Counted from the first letter of the stretch, positions 1-8,834 are shown. The stretch is 64,000 bases of DNA from SLJN01 sp964505385 (GCA_964505385.1 CAZDIA010000002.1:62001-126000), one strand, 5' to 3'. Program-made: numbers and translations. The notes: a model not told the origin generated them from the letters alone.

Positions 1-2
1 CC

Positions 3-314
3 ATGCAAGGTTTATTTTTAATTGGTATCCCAGGCGGCCCGGAATGGATTATCATCGTTCTGGTGATTCTATTATTATTCGGAGCCAAAAAGATTCCTGA
101 ACTGGCAAGAGGTATCGGACAGGGAATTAATGAATTCCGTAAAGCATCCGACGACATCCAGCAGGAAATTGAAAAAGGCCAGAAGGAAGGCAAAGATGCC
201 GGCTCTTCCCAAAAGAAAGAGTCTAAGAAGGAAGAGACTAAAAAGGAAGAGGAGTCGACATCCGAACCGGATTCCAATGAGCCTCCGGAAGAAACAAAGC
301 AATCATCCAATTAA
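3..314 (+). CDS. tatA: Sec-independent protein translocase subunit TatA
   Basis: TatA forms the variable-size ring through which folded, twin-arginine-signal proteins cross the inner membrane. The 103-residue product has the family layout: a short N-terminus, one membrane helix at about residues 14-27, the hinge FGAKKIPE at 26-33, an amphipathic helix to about residue 50, and a Lys/Glu/Ser-rich tail. The helix starts with Glu14-Trp15, the usual place for the polar TatA residue. The ATG lies only two bases into the window, so upstream signals are not visible. gatA follows after 11 bases. It could equally be named TatA/TatE; TatB is less likely given the short charged tail. No tatC is in the window. 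Confidence 0.93.
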   Translation: MQGLFLIGIPGGPEWIIIVLVILLLFGAKKIPELARGIGQGINEFRKASDDIQQEIEKGQKEGKDAGSSQKKESKKEETKKEEESTSEPDSNEPPEETKQSSN

Positions 315-325
315 AATCACAGGTT

Positions 326-1855
326 TTGTCCCGCCCGGAAATACGAACTGATTATCAACGCCTTAGTGAAGGAACCTCTCTTATAGATCTGGCTGAAGAA
401 TACATCAGCCGGATCGAAGAAAAAAACGATACCATAAATGCAGTTGTCTCCACCCGGTTTGATGATGCGCGCAAACGAGCCGGGGAAATCCAGAAGAAGG
501 TGGATAACGGAACGGCCGGTCCACTTGCAGGCACCATCGTCGGAGTAAAAGACGTCATTTGCGAAAAAGGACAGAAAGTGACGTGTGGGTCCCGAATGCT
601 ACAGGATTTTGAAAGCATTTACACAGCAACCGTAGTTCAGCGGCTCATTGATGATGATGCCCTGATCATTGGCCGGCTTAATAATGATGAATTTGCGATG
701 GGTTCATCAACGGAGAATACCATTCATCAGCCTACAAAAAATCCTGTGGATACATCCCGTGTACCCGGCGGATCATCCGGCGGCAGTGCGGCAGCGGTTG
801 CAGCTGATATGAGCAACTCCGCTCTGGGCACGGATACCGGAGGATCAATCCGACAGCCGGCATCCTATTGTGGTGTGGTGGGGCTAAAACCTTCCTATGG
901 AAGAGTTTCCCGCTACGGGCTGGTTGCTTATGCTTCATCATTTGACTGTATCGGTCCGCTCACCAACTCGGTTTTTGATTCAGCCCTGTTGCTGAATTCC
1001 ATAGCCGGGCGCGATCCGAACGACAGCACTACGGCTGATGTAAAGGTTCCCGATTATACAAAGAAGGCTCAATCACCCGAATCAAAAATAAAAATCGGGG
1101 TTCCGGCAGAATACTTTGGCGATGGACTTGATGATGAAGTCCGAACCAGAATTGAAGATGTACTTGGCAATTTGGAAAAAGAAGGCGCGGAATTGGTTGA
1201 AATCAACCTGCCGAATCTTAAGTATGCTATTGCCACGTATTATATTTTGGCTACTGCCGAAGCATCCAGCAACCTGGCGCGATATGACGGCGTGAGATAT
1301 GGGCACAGAGCAGATTTTAAAAAGGTGCAGGAGCAGCTCAATGTCGAAGAAAAAGAGCTCAAAAACCGGATAAAAGATAGCAATGGTGACGAAAAAGCAG
1401 CTCTTGAAGAAGAGCTGGAACGTATCGACTCACCATTAGCCCGGCTTTACAAACAGAGCCGGAATGAAGGTTTTGGGACCGAGGTAAAGCGACGCATAAT
1501 GCTTGGCACTTACGTGTTAAGTGCCGGATATTATGATGCGTATTATGGCAAGGCTCAGCGTGTTCGCCGATTAATCCGCGGAGATTTCACGGATGCGTTT
1601 AAAAATGTGGATGTGATTGCATCGCCTACCGCTCCAACGCCCGCATTCAAAATCGGTGAAAACCAGGATGATCCCGTGAGGATGTATCTCAATGACATTT
1701 ATACCATCTCTGCAAATCTTGCGGGTATCTGTGGATTAAATGTGCCTGTGGGGCAAAATTCCGAAGGGCTGCCGATTGGCATGCAGTTTATGGCCGGCGC
1801 TTTTGAGGAGCCTAAACTTATCAATGCAGGCGCGCTTACTGAACGGATATTTTAA
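326..1855 (+). CDS. gatA: Glutamyl-tRNA(Gln) amidotransferase subunit A
   Basis: GatA is the amidase of GatCAB, which frees ammonia from glutamine so that misacylated Glu-tRNA(Gln) (and often Asp-tRNA(Asn)) can be amidated. The 509-residue product carries the amidase Ser-cisSer-Lys triad: Lys75 in GVKDVI, the Ser150-Ser151 pair in PGGSSGGSAA, and Ser174 in TGGSIR. The start is TTG with no convincing ribosome site; it is the first usable codon after tatA. A charged segment at about 325-370 (Glu/Lys-rich, probably a helical hairpin) makes the protein slightly longer than the usual ~485 residues. gatB and gatC are not adjacent. Confidence in the family is high, in the start moderate. Confidence 0.95.
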   Translation: MSRPEIRTDYQRLSEGTSLIDLAEEYISRIEEKNDTINAVVSTRFDDARKRAGEIQKKVDNGTAGPLAGTIVGVKDVICEKGQKVTCGSRMLQDFESIYTATVVQRLIDDDALIIGRLNNDEFAMGSSTENTIHQPTKNPVDTSRVPGGSSGGSAAAVAADMSNSALGTDTGGSIRQPASYCGVVGLKPSYGRVSRYGLVAYASSFDCIGPLTNSVFDSALLLNSIAGRDPNDSTTADVKVPDYTKKAQSPESKIKIGVPAEYFGDGLDDEVRTRIEDVLGNLEKEGAELVEINLPNLKYAIATYYILATAEASSNLARYDGVRYGHRADFKKVQEQLNVEEKELKNRIKDSNGDEKAALEEELERIDSPLARLYKQSRNEGFGTEVKRRIMLGTYVLSAGYYDAYYGKAQRVRRLIRGDFTDAFKNVDVIASPTAPTPAFKIGENQDDPVRMYLNDIYTISANLAGICGLNVPVGQNSEGLPIGMQFMAGAFEEPKLINAGALTERIF

Positions 1856-1888
1856 ATCTGACAGCGTCCGAAGGACCTGTCAGCATTT

Positions 1889-2013
1889 GAAGAGGTAAAG
1901 ATGAAAAGAGGTAAAGATATTAAGAAGTAAAGATTGAAAGAAATATATCCGGGGTGAGTACAGGCCTCTTGACCTCTTCACATCTTGACTTCTTTACCTA
2001 TTAACTTCTTAAC
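1889..2013. repeat. Imperfect hairpin of short tandem purine-rich units
   Basis: The gap between gatA and prmA holds a left arm (1889-1940) made of repeated units like AGAGGTAAAGATG and a right arm (about 1963-2013) carrying the same units reverse-complemented (CTTCTTTACC, CATCTTGACTTC). Together they can fold into a long imperfect stem. No T-run follows directly. It is one of several such arrays in this window (see findings). Confidence 0.6.
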
Positions 2014-2064
2014 AAAAAACCTTCCTGCCCCGAAAGTGGCAAAAACAAAATTTAAGAGCTTAAA

Positions 2065-2910
2065 GTGAACACCTTCATCCGTCTGAATATCGTAATTCCG
2101 GATCATTTGCATGAAATTTTTATCTCCTCGTTTGATCAGTTGGAGTTTTCAGGATTTGAGCAGGATGACGGGCGGATTTACGCTTATATCAAACAACAGG
2201 ACCTGAATGATACCGGCCGCGAGGAGCTTGAAGCGTGGCTGATGGCTCAACGCGATGAGTGCTACATTGAATCCGAGGAGTTGATTGAGGAGCGTAACTG
2301 GAATCAGGAGTGGGAAAGCACGATCCGGCCGCAACGGATCGGCAAATTTGTGATCACGCCGACCTGGGCGAATCCGCAGGTCAACCGCGAGGATATCGTG
2401 ATTGAGATTGATCCCAAAATGGCATTCGGCACCGGCTATCATGAAACAACCCGGCTCATGTTGCGATTGCTTCCTGAGGTGATTTCCAAAGGTGACCGGG
2501 TACTGGATGCCGGTACCGGCAGCGGCGTGCTCGCTATAGGCGCCCTGAAACTGGGCGCGGCTCATGCGCTTGGATTCGACAATGATGAATGGAGCTATCA
2601 AAATGCAACCGAAAACGCATTGTTGAATCATGTGTCCGAGCGACTGGTGATTAAAGACGGAGATGCGGACACCATTGATACACGGCAATCCTATGATGTG
2701 GTGCTGGCGAATATCAACCGTAATATCCTGATGGAAATGGCGGAGCTATTAACTTCAGTCACTAAAACAGGAGGCAATCTTGTATTAAGCGGCTTGATGC
2801 TGAAAGATGAAGAGACAATACTGAATCATCCGCCCTTCAATGCATTTGACCAAATCAAATCCATCTATGAAAATGAATGGGTGGCTGTATGGCTGAAAAA
2901 GCCGGCATAA
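2065..2910 (+). CDS. prmA: Ribosomal protein L11 methyltransferase
   Basis: PrmA trimethylates ribosomal protein L11 using S-adenosylmethionine. The 281-residue product shows the PrmA signature around residues 116-133 (DPKMAFGTGYHETTRLML), the SAM-binding glycine loop LDAGTGSG at 147-154, an acidic ribose-binding position in FDNDE near 171, and the active-site loop ANINRN near 215. The N-terminal ~90 residues match the substrate-recognition region in length. The start is GTG. The 3' end overlaps the next gene, suggesting translational coupling with the Ppx/GppA phosphatase. Nothing looks damaged. Confidence 0.93.
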   Translation: MNTFIRLNIVIPDHLHEIFISSFDQLEFSGFEQDDGRIYAYIKQQDLNDTGREELEAWLMAQRDECYIESEELIEERNWNQEWESTIRPQRIGKFVITPTWANPQVNREDIVIEIDPKMAFGTGYHETTRLMLRLLPEVISKGDRVLDAGTGSGVLAIGALKLGAAHALGFDNDEWSYQNATENALLNHVSERLVIKDGDADTIDTRQSYDVVLANINRNILMEMAELLTSVTKTGGNLVLSGLMLKDEETILNHPPFNAFDQIKSIYENEWVAVWLKKPA

Positions 2911-3830
2911 ACCGTCAGGCGGCCATTGATATCGGCACCAACACGGTTTTACTTCTTGTCGCTGAAATAAAAACGGGTAAACTTGTTCCGCTTTATGAAA
3001 ATCAGCTGCTTCCCCGTATTGGCAAAGGGGTCGACAAATCGAGAAATATTGGCGGGGATGCAATTCATCGAACAGCCGAAGCTGTTAATACTCATCTGAA
3101 AGAAATTGAAAACCGGTACGGCCGGCTTCCGGTGCATATTACTGCCACCAGTGCTGTACGGGATGCCCGAAATCGTGAAGAGGTTTTAGAATCATTGGAA
3201 AAGCTTACAGGCTATCCGGTGCAGCTAATTAGCGGAGATGAAGAAGCTCATCTTACCTTCACCGGTGCTTTATCAATGGTAACTCCTGAAGATGACAATG
3301 CGGTGGTTGTGGATATTGGCGGAGGATCCACGGAGTTAATCGCCGGAAACAGCAAGAAGATATTATCGGCCCACTCCTGTGATATGGGGTGCGTGCGGTA
3401 TACCGAACGCTTTCTGAAAGAAATGCCTGCAAAAAGTGATGATGTAAGGGCGTGCCGCAATGAGATCAAAAAAGTATTGAAAGAGAAGGAATTGAATTTT
3501 AGCGGATACACAGATGAGCTTCTTGGTGTAGCCGGCACCGTGACTTCGCTTGCTGCTCTACATCAGAATCAGACAGGATATGATCCTGAGCGCATAAACG
3601 GGTATTCTCTCTCGCTGTCCGAAATCGATCAGTTTACGGAATTTTTGACTTTACGCTCCCGGGATGAGATCGAAAAGATGAATCCGATGGTAATGCAAGG
3701 CCGCTCAGATATCATACTTGCAGGACTGGTTATTCTTACGGAAATCATGCATCATTGGAACTTCAGGCAGCTTAAAGTTTCAACCGGTGGATTACGACAC
3801 GGAGTGTTGATATGGGGCAGTGATCAGTGA
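2889..3830 (+). CDS. Exopolyphosphatase / pppGpp phosphohydrolase (Ppx/GppA)
   Basis: This family removes terminal phosphate from polyphosphate or converts pppGpp to ppGpp, in the ASKHA ATPase fold. Phosphate-1 loop IDIGTNTVLLLV sits near residue 13 and the second loop DIGGGSTELIAG near 146; GTVTSLAAL is the adenosine-type loop. I choose the ATG at 2889, which gives MAEKAGIN just before the conserved fold; an in-frame ATG at 2877 would add four residues. It overlaps prmA by 22 bases. At about 313 residues it is the short single-domain form, without the HD-like C-terminal domain of E. coli Ppx. Which substrate it prefers cannot be told from sequence. The last codons lie within a tandem repeat array. 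Confidence 0.88.
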   Translation: MAEKAGINRQAAIDIGTNTVLLLVAEIKTGKLVPLYENQLLPRIGKGVDKSRNIGGDAIHRTAEAVNTHLKEIENRYGRLPVHITATSAVRDARNREEVLESLEKLTGYPVQLISGDEEAHLTFTGALSMVTPEDDNAVVVDIGGGSTELIAGNSKKILSAHSCDMGCVRYTERFLKEMPAKSDDVRACRNEIKKVLKEKELNFSGYTDELLGVAGTVTSLAALHQNQTGYDPERINGYSLSLSEIDQFTEFLTLRSRDEIEKMNPMVMQGRSDIILAGLVILTEIMHHWNFRQLKVSTGGLRHGVLIWGSDQ

Positions 3831-3850
3831 TCAGTTACCAGTTATCAGCA
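3818..3850. repeat. Heptad tandem array at the end of ppx
   Basis: Four to five 7-base units of the form AGTGATC/AGTTAYC run from the last sense codons of the phosphatase gene across its TGA stop into the spacer. The unit contains the palindrome TGATCA, so it can pair with itself. It is of the same style as the other short-unit arrays in this window but without a separate second arm. Confidence 0.55.
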
Positions 3851-3982
3851 AACTTCGCCGCTATAAGCCGGGCTGCTAAATTTCAGGGCACCATCAAATG
3901 CAAAACAACTTGAATCCATGCTACTTTCCTGTATTTTATAGCAGCTTAATATCAACCATATCAAATAAATACAGGAGTGCGT

Positions 3983-4963
3983 ATGATTTCTTTGAAACTG
4001 ATTGTTGCCCTTTTATCTGCATTAGTGTTGAGTGGCTGTGCAGCGCTGGAAACTAAGGCCGGTGAAGGTCCGCCGGATAATCTGGTGCCGCTTGAGTTCA
4101 ACAGAGATCAACTGGTTGAACAGGCGGTGGTTGGCGAGATTCGCCAGCCGTTTCAAAGCAGCCCGCCTTACAGAGTTTCACCTGAGGGGGATGTAAAATC
4201 ATTGCCCGGGACAGGAAGCATCACCTATAATTACAGGGTCGGTGATTCTGCAGTGGATATGGCCGGGGATCATATAGAACCCTCGGTAAGTATTTCCCAT
4301 CCGGATAGTGACCATGAACGGGCATTAAATGTGATGTCCAGCATGGGGAATACCGTACGTGTAACATCAGGCGATGCAAAAGGTAGTGAAGGCACCGTAA
4401 TCGGCAAGCACGGTGGGATCGAAAATGTAATGGTGGAATTTGATGATGAGGTATATGACGAATTAGTGATCGGCGATCAAATGCAAGTGCAGGTTGTCGG
4501 TATGGGGATGGAACCGGAAAACGCAGATGGGCTGGGATTGCGAAACATGGATCCGGAGCTGGTCGATGCACTTAATGAAAATGGTATGGGCCTGGATGAT
4601 GAGGGCACACTTCATGTGCCGGTGACGCACACGATTCCGGCAAAAATTTTGGGATCGGGTCTTGGTCAGAGCCACGTAGAATCAGGCGATTATGACATTC
4701 AAATGTTCGACGATGAAGTAAATGAGGAGTATAACCTGGAAGAGCTTCGCTTTGGTGATATCGTAGCTATAACAGATGCCGACCATCTCCACGGAAGAAT
4801 TTACCGCGGCGGAGCAGTCAGCATTGGTGTAGTTGTTCACGGCATAAGCAGAGTGGCAGGGCACGGCCCCGGTGTAACAACGCTTATTACTTCACCGGAT
4901 GGAGACATTGAACCGTATCTTGAAGCGGATGCCAACCTTAAAAATCTGCTTGATCTGCGTTAA
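3983..4963 (+). CDS. DUF4438-family lipoprotein
   Basis: The body resembles DUF4438, a family of unknown function: 'DQLVEQAVVGEI', then 'LPGTGSITYNYRVGD', 'DHIEPSVSI', 'VTSGDAKGSEGTVIGKHGGI' and 'NMDPEL' occur in the order I recall for it. Here it is preceded by a lipoprotein signal with lipobox LSGC, so the product is probably anchored in a membrane rather than cytoplasmic. The ATG at 3983 is preferred because AGGAG ends five bases before it; a GTG at 3977 overlaps that site. A hairpin follows the stop at 4992. No function is claimed. The next gene also encodes a probable lipoprotein but belongs to a different family and is separated by the hairpin. Confidence 0.75.
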   Translation: MISLKLIVALLSALVLSGCAALETKAGEGPPDNLVPLEFNRDQLVEQAVVGEIRQPFQSSPPYRVSPEGDVKSLPGTGSITYNYRVGDSAVDMAGDHIEPSVSISHPDSDHERALNVMSSMGNTVRVTSGDAKGSEGTVIGKHGGIENVMVEFDDEVYDELVIGDQMQVQVVGMGMEPENADGLGLRNMDPELVDALNENGMGLDDEGTLHVPVTHTIPAKILGSGLGQSHVESGDYDIQMFDDEVNEEYNLEELRFGDIVAITDADHLHGRIYRGGAVSIGVVVHGISRVAGHGPGVTTLITSPDGDIEPYLEADANLKNLLDLR

Positions 4964-4991
4964 AAACTGTTGTAACTAAATAAGTTATCTG

Positions 4992-5021
4992 GTGCCGGTC
5001 GACACGGCCGGCATCTTTTGT
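4992..5021 (+). terminator. Probable intrinsic terminator after the DUF4438 gene
   Basis: TGCCGG (4993-4998) pairs with CCGGCA (5008-5013) across a nine-base loop, and TCTTTTGTT follows. The T-run is short, so efficiency is uncertain. Confidence 0.5.
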
Positions 5022-5062
5022 TGGTGAGATCTAAATTTTGCACCGTTCATTCCGTACCTCTT

Positions 5063-6283
5063 ATGAATACCGTCGAAATACCACCTTCCTTTACGGTGCA
5101 ATCACTTACCATTACTGTAATTGTACTTTTTTACGCATGTGGGTCACCTGAAAGTGAAAAACAGATTAATGACCCGTTTGAGGGAGTTACTGAAATAGTG
5201 CCTCAGACGATAGCGGAGATAACAGGTGAGTCTGATTCCGGGGGAACAGCTGATTTTGTATTCGGAAGTGATTTTTTTGAAGAAATTACCTTTGATAGTT
5301 CCGGCGAGTTGCTGCTGAACAATCGCGGCAATATGAAAATCCTGTATTTTGATGCAGAAGGCGAATATCTCGGCTCATTTGCCGGGCGTGGTCAGGGGCC
5401 TGGGGAGTTTATGAGCTGGCCATACTTGGATGTTTATCAAAACGACATGTTGACAGCGCTTGACCGGTATACCTTGCGGGCAAATATTTTTGAACGGCAA
5501 GATGGTAGTTGGAGCTTACTAAATGATTTTTCACTGGAGCCCAAAGAACATTATGAGCTAAGTGATGTATTTGTACTCGGATCAGATAGGATAGCCGTGA
5601 TATATTCACCGGATTCCCGATTTATGGTTGAAGGAAAACCCGGGAAAGTTCGGCTAAAAAAGAAAATTGATCTGTTTTCAACTTCAGGTGAGTTAATTGA
5701 GGAAAACTGGATGGAAATCCCATCTACTGAATATTCTGCTTTCTCAGCGCCCGGAGGCGGAGGCGTTGCGTTTCCGGTTCTTTTTGGATCTCATCTACTA
5801 TTGGATACCGGTCCGGAACAAACTTTATACCTTGCTTATACCGATCAGTTTGCTATTGATATTTACGACTTGGAGGCAAATGTAACTGACAGCATTCGCC
5901 ACAGTAATTATCAGACTGAATTAACGGAGGCTCAACGGGAAGAAGCCGTGGAAGAGCAAGCCGGGGCGGTCAGAATGGAAACAGATGAGGTGCAGCAAGA
6001 TCTGGAAGATCAGTTGTTCGAGCATTCAGAACAACAAACACCGCCCATTAAAGAAATGCATGTGGACCGTGATACAGGGCACATAATTGTAAAGCGCCAC
6101 ACTTTTGATGAAAGTCCAAACTGGCTGCTGCTGGATGAAAATGGGCAGCGCATCGGGGGTTTTCGACTTGATGTAAATTTTAGCGTACATGATTTTCGGC
6201 ACGGGCGGATAGCCGGTGCACTACACGAGGAGGAAACGTATCCCACTGTATTGATAAAATCACTACCTGAAAATCAGAAGTGA
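5063..6283 (+). CDS. Secreted six-bladed beta-propeller lipoprotein
   Basis: The N-terminus has a hydrophobic stretch ending in FYACGS, a lipoprotein cleavage site. The mature part holds blade-like repeats with the motif GRGQGPGEF, the hallmark of the Bacteroidota '6-bladed beta-propeller' family (NHL-like). Such proteins are surface or periplasmic and mostly of unknown ligand. A Glu/Gln-rich segment (about residues 285-320, 'AQREEAVEEQ...') is probably a helical insertion between blades. I use the ATG at 5063, which places the signal about 12 residues from the start; the reading frame is open back to 5018. It stands alone between two hairpins. Confidence 0.7.
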   Translation: MNTVEIPPSFTVQSLTITVIVLFYACGSPESEKQINDPFEGVTEIVPQTIAEITGESDSGGTADFVFGSDFFEEITFDSSGELLLNNRGNMKILYFDAEGEYLGSFAGRGQGPGEFMSWPYLDVYQNDMLTALDRYTLRANIFERQDGSWSLLNDFSLEPKEHYELSDVFVLGSDRIAVIYSPDSRFMVEGKPGKVRLKKKIDLFSTSGELIEENWMEIPSTEYSAFSAPGGGGVAFPVLFGSHLLLDTGPEQTLYLAYTDQFAIDIYDLEANVTDSIRHSNYQTELTEAQREEAVEEQAGAVRMETDEVQQDLEDQLFEHSEQQTPPIKEMHVDRDTGHIIVKRHTFDESPNWLLLDENGQRIGGFRLDVNFSVHDFRHGRIAGALHEEETYPTVLIKSLPENQK

Positions 6284-6314
6284 ACCTTATACCTCCCCGG
6301 AATAGACAATAAAT

Positions 6315-6336
6315 CCATGATTGTTGGAAATCATGG
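6315..6336. terminator. Hairpin between convergent genes
   Basis: CCATGAT (6315-6321) and ATCATGG (6330-6336) form a perfect 7-bp stem with an 8-base loop, located between the stops of the propeller lipoprotein (+) and the DUF4290-like gene (-). There is no clear T-run on either strand, so a terminator role is only suggested by position. Confidence 0.35.
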
Positions 6337-6348
6337 CACGGTATTGTA

Positions 6349-6624
6349 TCATCGGGCGTCGTCTACATCACCGGATGAATAGGGGCTGTAGATGCCGTAA
6401 TCTTCGGGATTATAGTCAGCGAGCTCGAAAAAGTACTCCCATGCTTCCGGACTGTTACCATATTCATCAACCCAGCTTATATGACTTTGTTTGATCAGCC
6501 CGACAATACGCTTGGCATATTCGATGCGTTCCTTTTCATCTTCAATACGCGGCACAGCTTCAATCATCAGATCAAGGTTAAGGCCGCAATCGTAATCAAT
6601 TGGTTTTCTTGTAGGCAAAAACAT
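6349..6624 (-). CDS. Small DUF4290-like protein
   Basis: The 91-residue product contains 'IEDEKERIEYAKRIVGLIK' followed by 'WEYFFELADYNPEDYGIYSPY', which resembles the start of DUF4290, a Bacteroidota family of unknown function, where 'IEDREER..' and 'DHLFIMSDF..DVDSPYP' occur at similar spacing. DUF4290 proteins as I know them are around twice as long, so this is either a short relative or only the N-terminal half. No membrane segment or signal peptide. It is monocistronic and convergent with the upstream lipoprotein gene. Confidence 0.55.
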   Translation of the reverse strand: MFLPTRKPIDYDCGLNLDLMIEAVPRIEDEKERIEYAKRIVGLIKQSHISWVDEYGNSPEAWEYFFELADYNPEDYGIYSPYSSGDVDDAR

Positions 6625-7083
6625 ATTCGTTAAAGGTTAAAGATTTATTAAGAGCGGGACTCCGGTACTTAAGTTTGAAAAGTTCAATATTCTACAACGA
6701 ATCAAATTAACGGAATCCCTGAAATAACAGTGCCGTGGAACCTGTAATTATTAAAAGTGAGCCAGGGCAAGTACCACCATATATGCAACTTATTTTCGCT
6801 AATCAAATTGTATGAGGCAACCTGTGAAATTCCTGATAATATATCAGTGTTTTTTGTATTCTGGTATGTTTGCCTTTAATTGATAAAAATGCGACAATTG
6901 CACCCATTAAGGATGATGTATGCAATTAACACTTCAGACACCGGCAGTTAATCATCCAGAACAGATTCTTACACATTTTTTAAAAGTGAAATATTAATCA
7001 GGGTTTTTGAGCGTAAAAGCCAAATATAACCTTGATAATTTTTCACCCGGCACAAATTAACCATTATCTAAATCAGAGCGGCC
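6625..7083. other. AT-rich intergenic region between divergent genes
   Basis: No convincing gene. It must hold the promoters of the DUF4290-like gene (-) and the cystathionine beta-synthase (+). A small AT-rich palindrome CTGATAATATATCAG (6833-6847) followed by a run of T could be a weak terminator or an operator. I see no recognisable riboswitch. Confidence 0.4.
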
Positions 7084-8484
7084 ATGTGGTATAATTCAAT
7101 ACTTGAAACAATCGGTAATACACCTCTCATCCAGCTGAACCGGATTATTGAATCCTTGGATTCGACTTTTCTGGCAAAAGTGGAATATTTCAATCCCGGC
7201 AACAGTGTCAAAGACCGGATTGCGTGGAAAATGATTGAAGATGCCGAGAAGGAGGGTAAGCTGAAACCGGGGTCTACGATTATTGAAGGCACCTCCGGCA
7301 ATACCGGGATGGGGCTGGCTATTGCTGCCGCCGTGAAAGGATATAATTGCATCTTTACCACCACTGACAAGCAAAGCATGGAGAAAGTCAACTTGTTGCG
7401 TGCTTTGGGTGCGGAGGTAAAGATTTGCCCGACCAATGTAGAGCCGGAAGATCCGCGTAGCTATTATTCAGTAGCTCAACAGCTTAGTGAAGAAATACCG
7501 AACTCCTTTTATCCGAATCAATATGATAATTTGAGCAACACCAAGGCTCATTATGAAACTACGGGACCGGAAATCTGGAAAGAGACTAAAGGGAAAGTAA
7601 CCCATTTTGTGGCCGGTATGGGAACAGGCGGTACTATCTCCGGGACAGCAAAATACCTGAAAGAACAAAATCCTGATGTAAAAGTAGTAGGCGTTGATTC
7701 CGTAGGTTCAGTTTACGATAGTTATTTCCGTACCGGCAAATTTGACAAGTCGCAGATACAACCATATCTCACCGAAGGAATTGGCGAAGATATTATTGCC
7801 GGAAATATGGATTTTTCCCTGGTGGACGAAGTTGTACAGTGCCCGGACCGGGAGGCATTTTTGACTACGCGGGCTCTTGCTAAAAAAGAGGGAATATTCG
7901 TTGGTGGATCATGTGGTGCAGCAGTTTGGGGTGCAATGCAGTACGCCAGGCAGGAGCAGCTTGGCAAGAATGAGATTATTGTTGTGTTGCTGCCGGATTC
8001 CGGCACCCGTTATGTTTCCAAAATATTTAATGACGAGTGGATGATCAGCAATGGATTCCTGGATGATGTGCCGCAGTATCAGGCGCAGGATATATTAAAA
8101 GTGAAGCCAACCAGAAACCTGGAGTTAATCATGGTAAACCCGGATCAAACTATTGGCGACGCTATCAAGCTGATGAATGAGTATAAAATCTCTCAGCTGC
8201 CTGTGAAAGACGGAAATAAGATTGTCGGAAGTCTGCATGAGAATCGTATTTTAACCATGTTGCTGGAAGAACCCGGCTCTAAAAATATAAAAGTCGGCGA
8301 AGTGATGGGTGAGCCGTTTCCGGTAGTACCCTCAGACGTCAGAGTTGACCAACTGACCAAATTGCTGGATAAAAACAACTCAGCAGTGTTGATCAGTCTT
8401 GGTAACGGCAGTTATAATGTGCTGACAAGACAGGATCTCATTCACGCTTTGTCCCAGGAACCTGAACAAGAAGTACAAGGATAA
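7084..8484 (+). CDS. Cystathionine beta-synthase with C-terminal CBS pair
   Basis: A PLP enzyme condensing serine (or O-acetylserine) with homocysteine (or sulfide). The 466-residue product has the fold-type II core: NSVKDR with the PLP lysine at residue 43, the substrate loop GTSGNTG at 69-75, and the phosphate-binding loop GTGGT at 180-184. The last ~120 residues form two CBS domains ('TRNLELIMVNPDQTIGDAI', 'EVMGEPFPVV'), the adenosyl-sensing module of CBS enzymes, absent from ordinary cysteine synthases. DUF3467 follows 6 bases later in one operon. A cystathionine gamma-synthase/lyase family gene lies at 19,962; together they suggest transsulfuration. Confidence 0.92.
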   Translation: MWYNSILETIGNTPLIQLNRIIESLDSTFLAKVEYFNPGNSVKDRIAWKMIEDAEKEGKLKPGSTIIEGTSGNTGMGLAIAAAVKGYNCIFTTTDKQSMEKVNLLRALGAEVKICPTNVEPEDPRSYYSVAQQLSEEIPNSFYPNQYDNLSNTKAHYETTGPEIWKETKGKVTHFVAGMGTGGTISGTAKYLKEQNPDVKVVGVDSVGSVYDSYFRTGKFDKSQIQPYLTEGIGEDIIAGNMDFSLVDEVVQCPDREAFLTTRALAKKEGIFVGGSCGAAVWGAMQYARQEQLGKNEIIVVLLPDSGTRYVSKIFNDEWMISNGFLDDVPQYQAQDILKVKPTRNLELIMVNPDQTIGDAIKLMNEYKISQLPVKDGNKIVGSLHENRILTMLLEEPGSKNIKVGEVMGEPFPVVPSDVRVDQLTKLLDKNNSAVLISLGNGSYNVLTRQDLIHALSQEPEQEVQG

Positions 8485-8490
8485 TAACAT

Positions 8491-8811
8491 ATGGATCAGA
8501 AAAAGAGTAAAAATCAAAAGCTCGAAGTTGAGCTGACAAAAGAAGAAGCAGGTGGAACCTATTCAAATCTGGTTATGATTACTCACTCGTCATCAGAGTT
8601 TATACTGGATTTTTTGTCGGTGATGCCGGGAGTTCAGAAAGCCAAGGTTCAAAAAAGAATGATCCTTACTCCTGAACATGCCAAGAGGTTGGCTAACGCA
8701 TTAAATGATAATATCAAGCGATATGAGGATGCGCACGGGGAGATCAAGGTTAAAGATAAAAAAGATCAACAACAGCCCTTCAATTATCGCGGCCCGCTAC
8801 CGGAAGCATAA
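8491..8811 (+). CDS. DUF3467 family protein
   Basis: A 106-residue cytoplasmic protein with the DUF3467 core: 'TYSNLVMITHSSSEFILDF', 'MPGVQKAKVQKRMILTPEHAKRL', 'ALNDNIKRYEDAHGEIK'. The biochemical function of this family is unknown; it is widespread in Bacteroidota and Chlorobi. The 6-base gap to the cystathionine beta-synthase gene indicates co-transcription, but I would not infer a functional link from that alone. A strong hairpin follows the stop. Confidence 0.85.
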   Translation: MDQKKSKNQKLEVELTKEEAGGTYSNLVMITHSSSEFILDFLSVMPGVQKAKVQKRMILTPEHAKRLANALNDNIKRYEDAHGEIKVKDKKDQQQPFNYRGPLPEA

Positions 8812-8834
8812 TCCGGGTTGCCTTTTGTAGATAT

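Noticed and set aside
6625..7083. A SAM-type riboswitch ahead of the cystathionine beta-synthase
   Set aside because: I could not find the conserved helices or a terminator switch; only a small AT palindrome is present.
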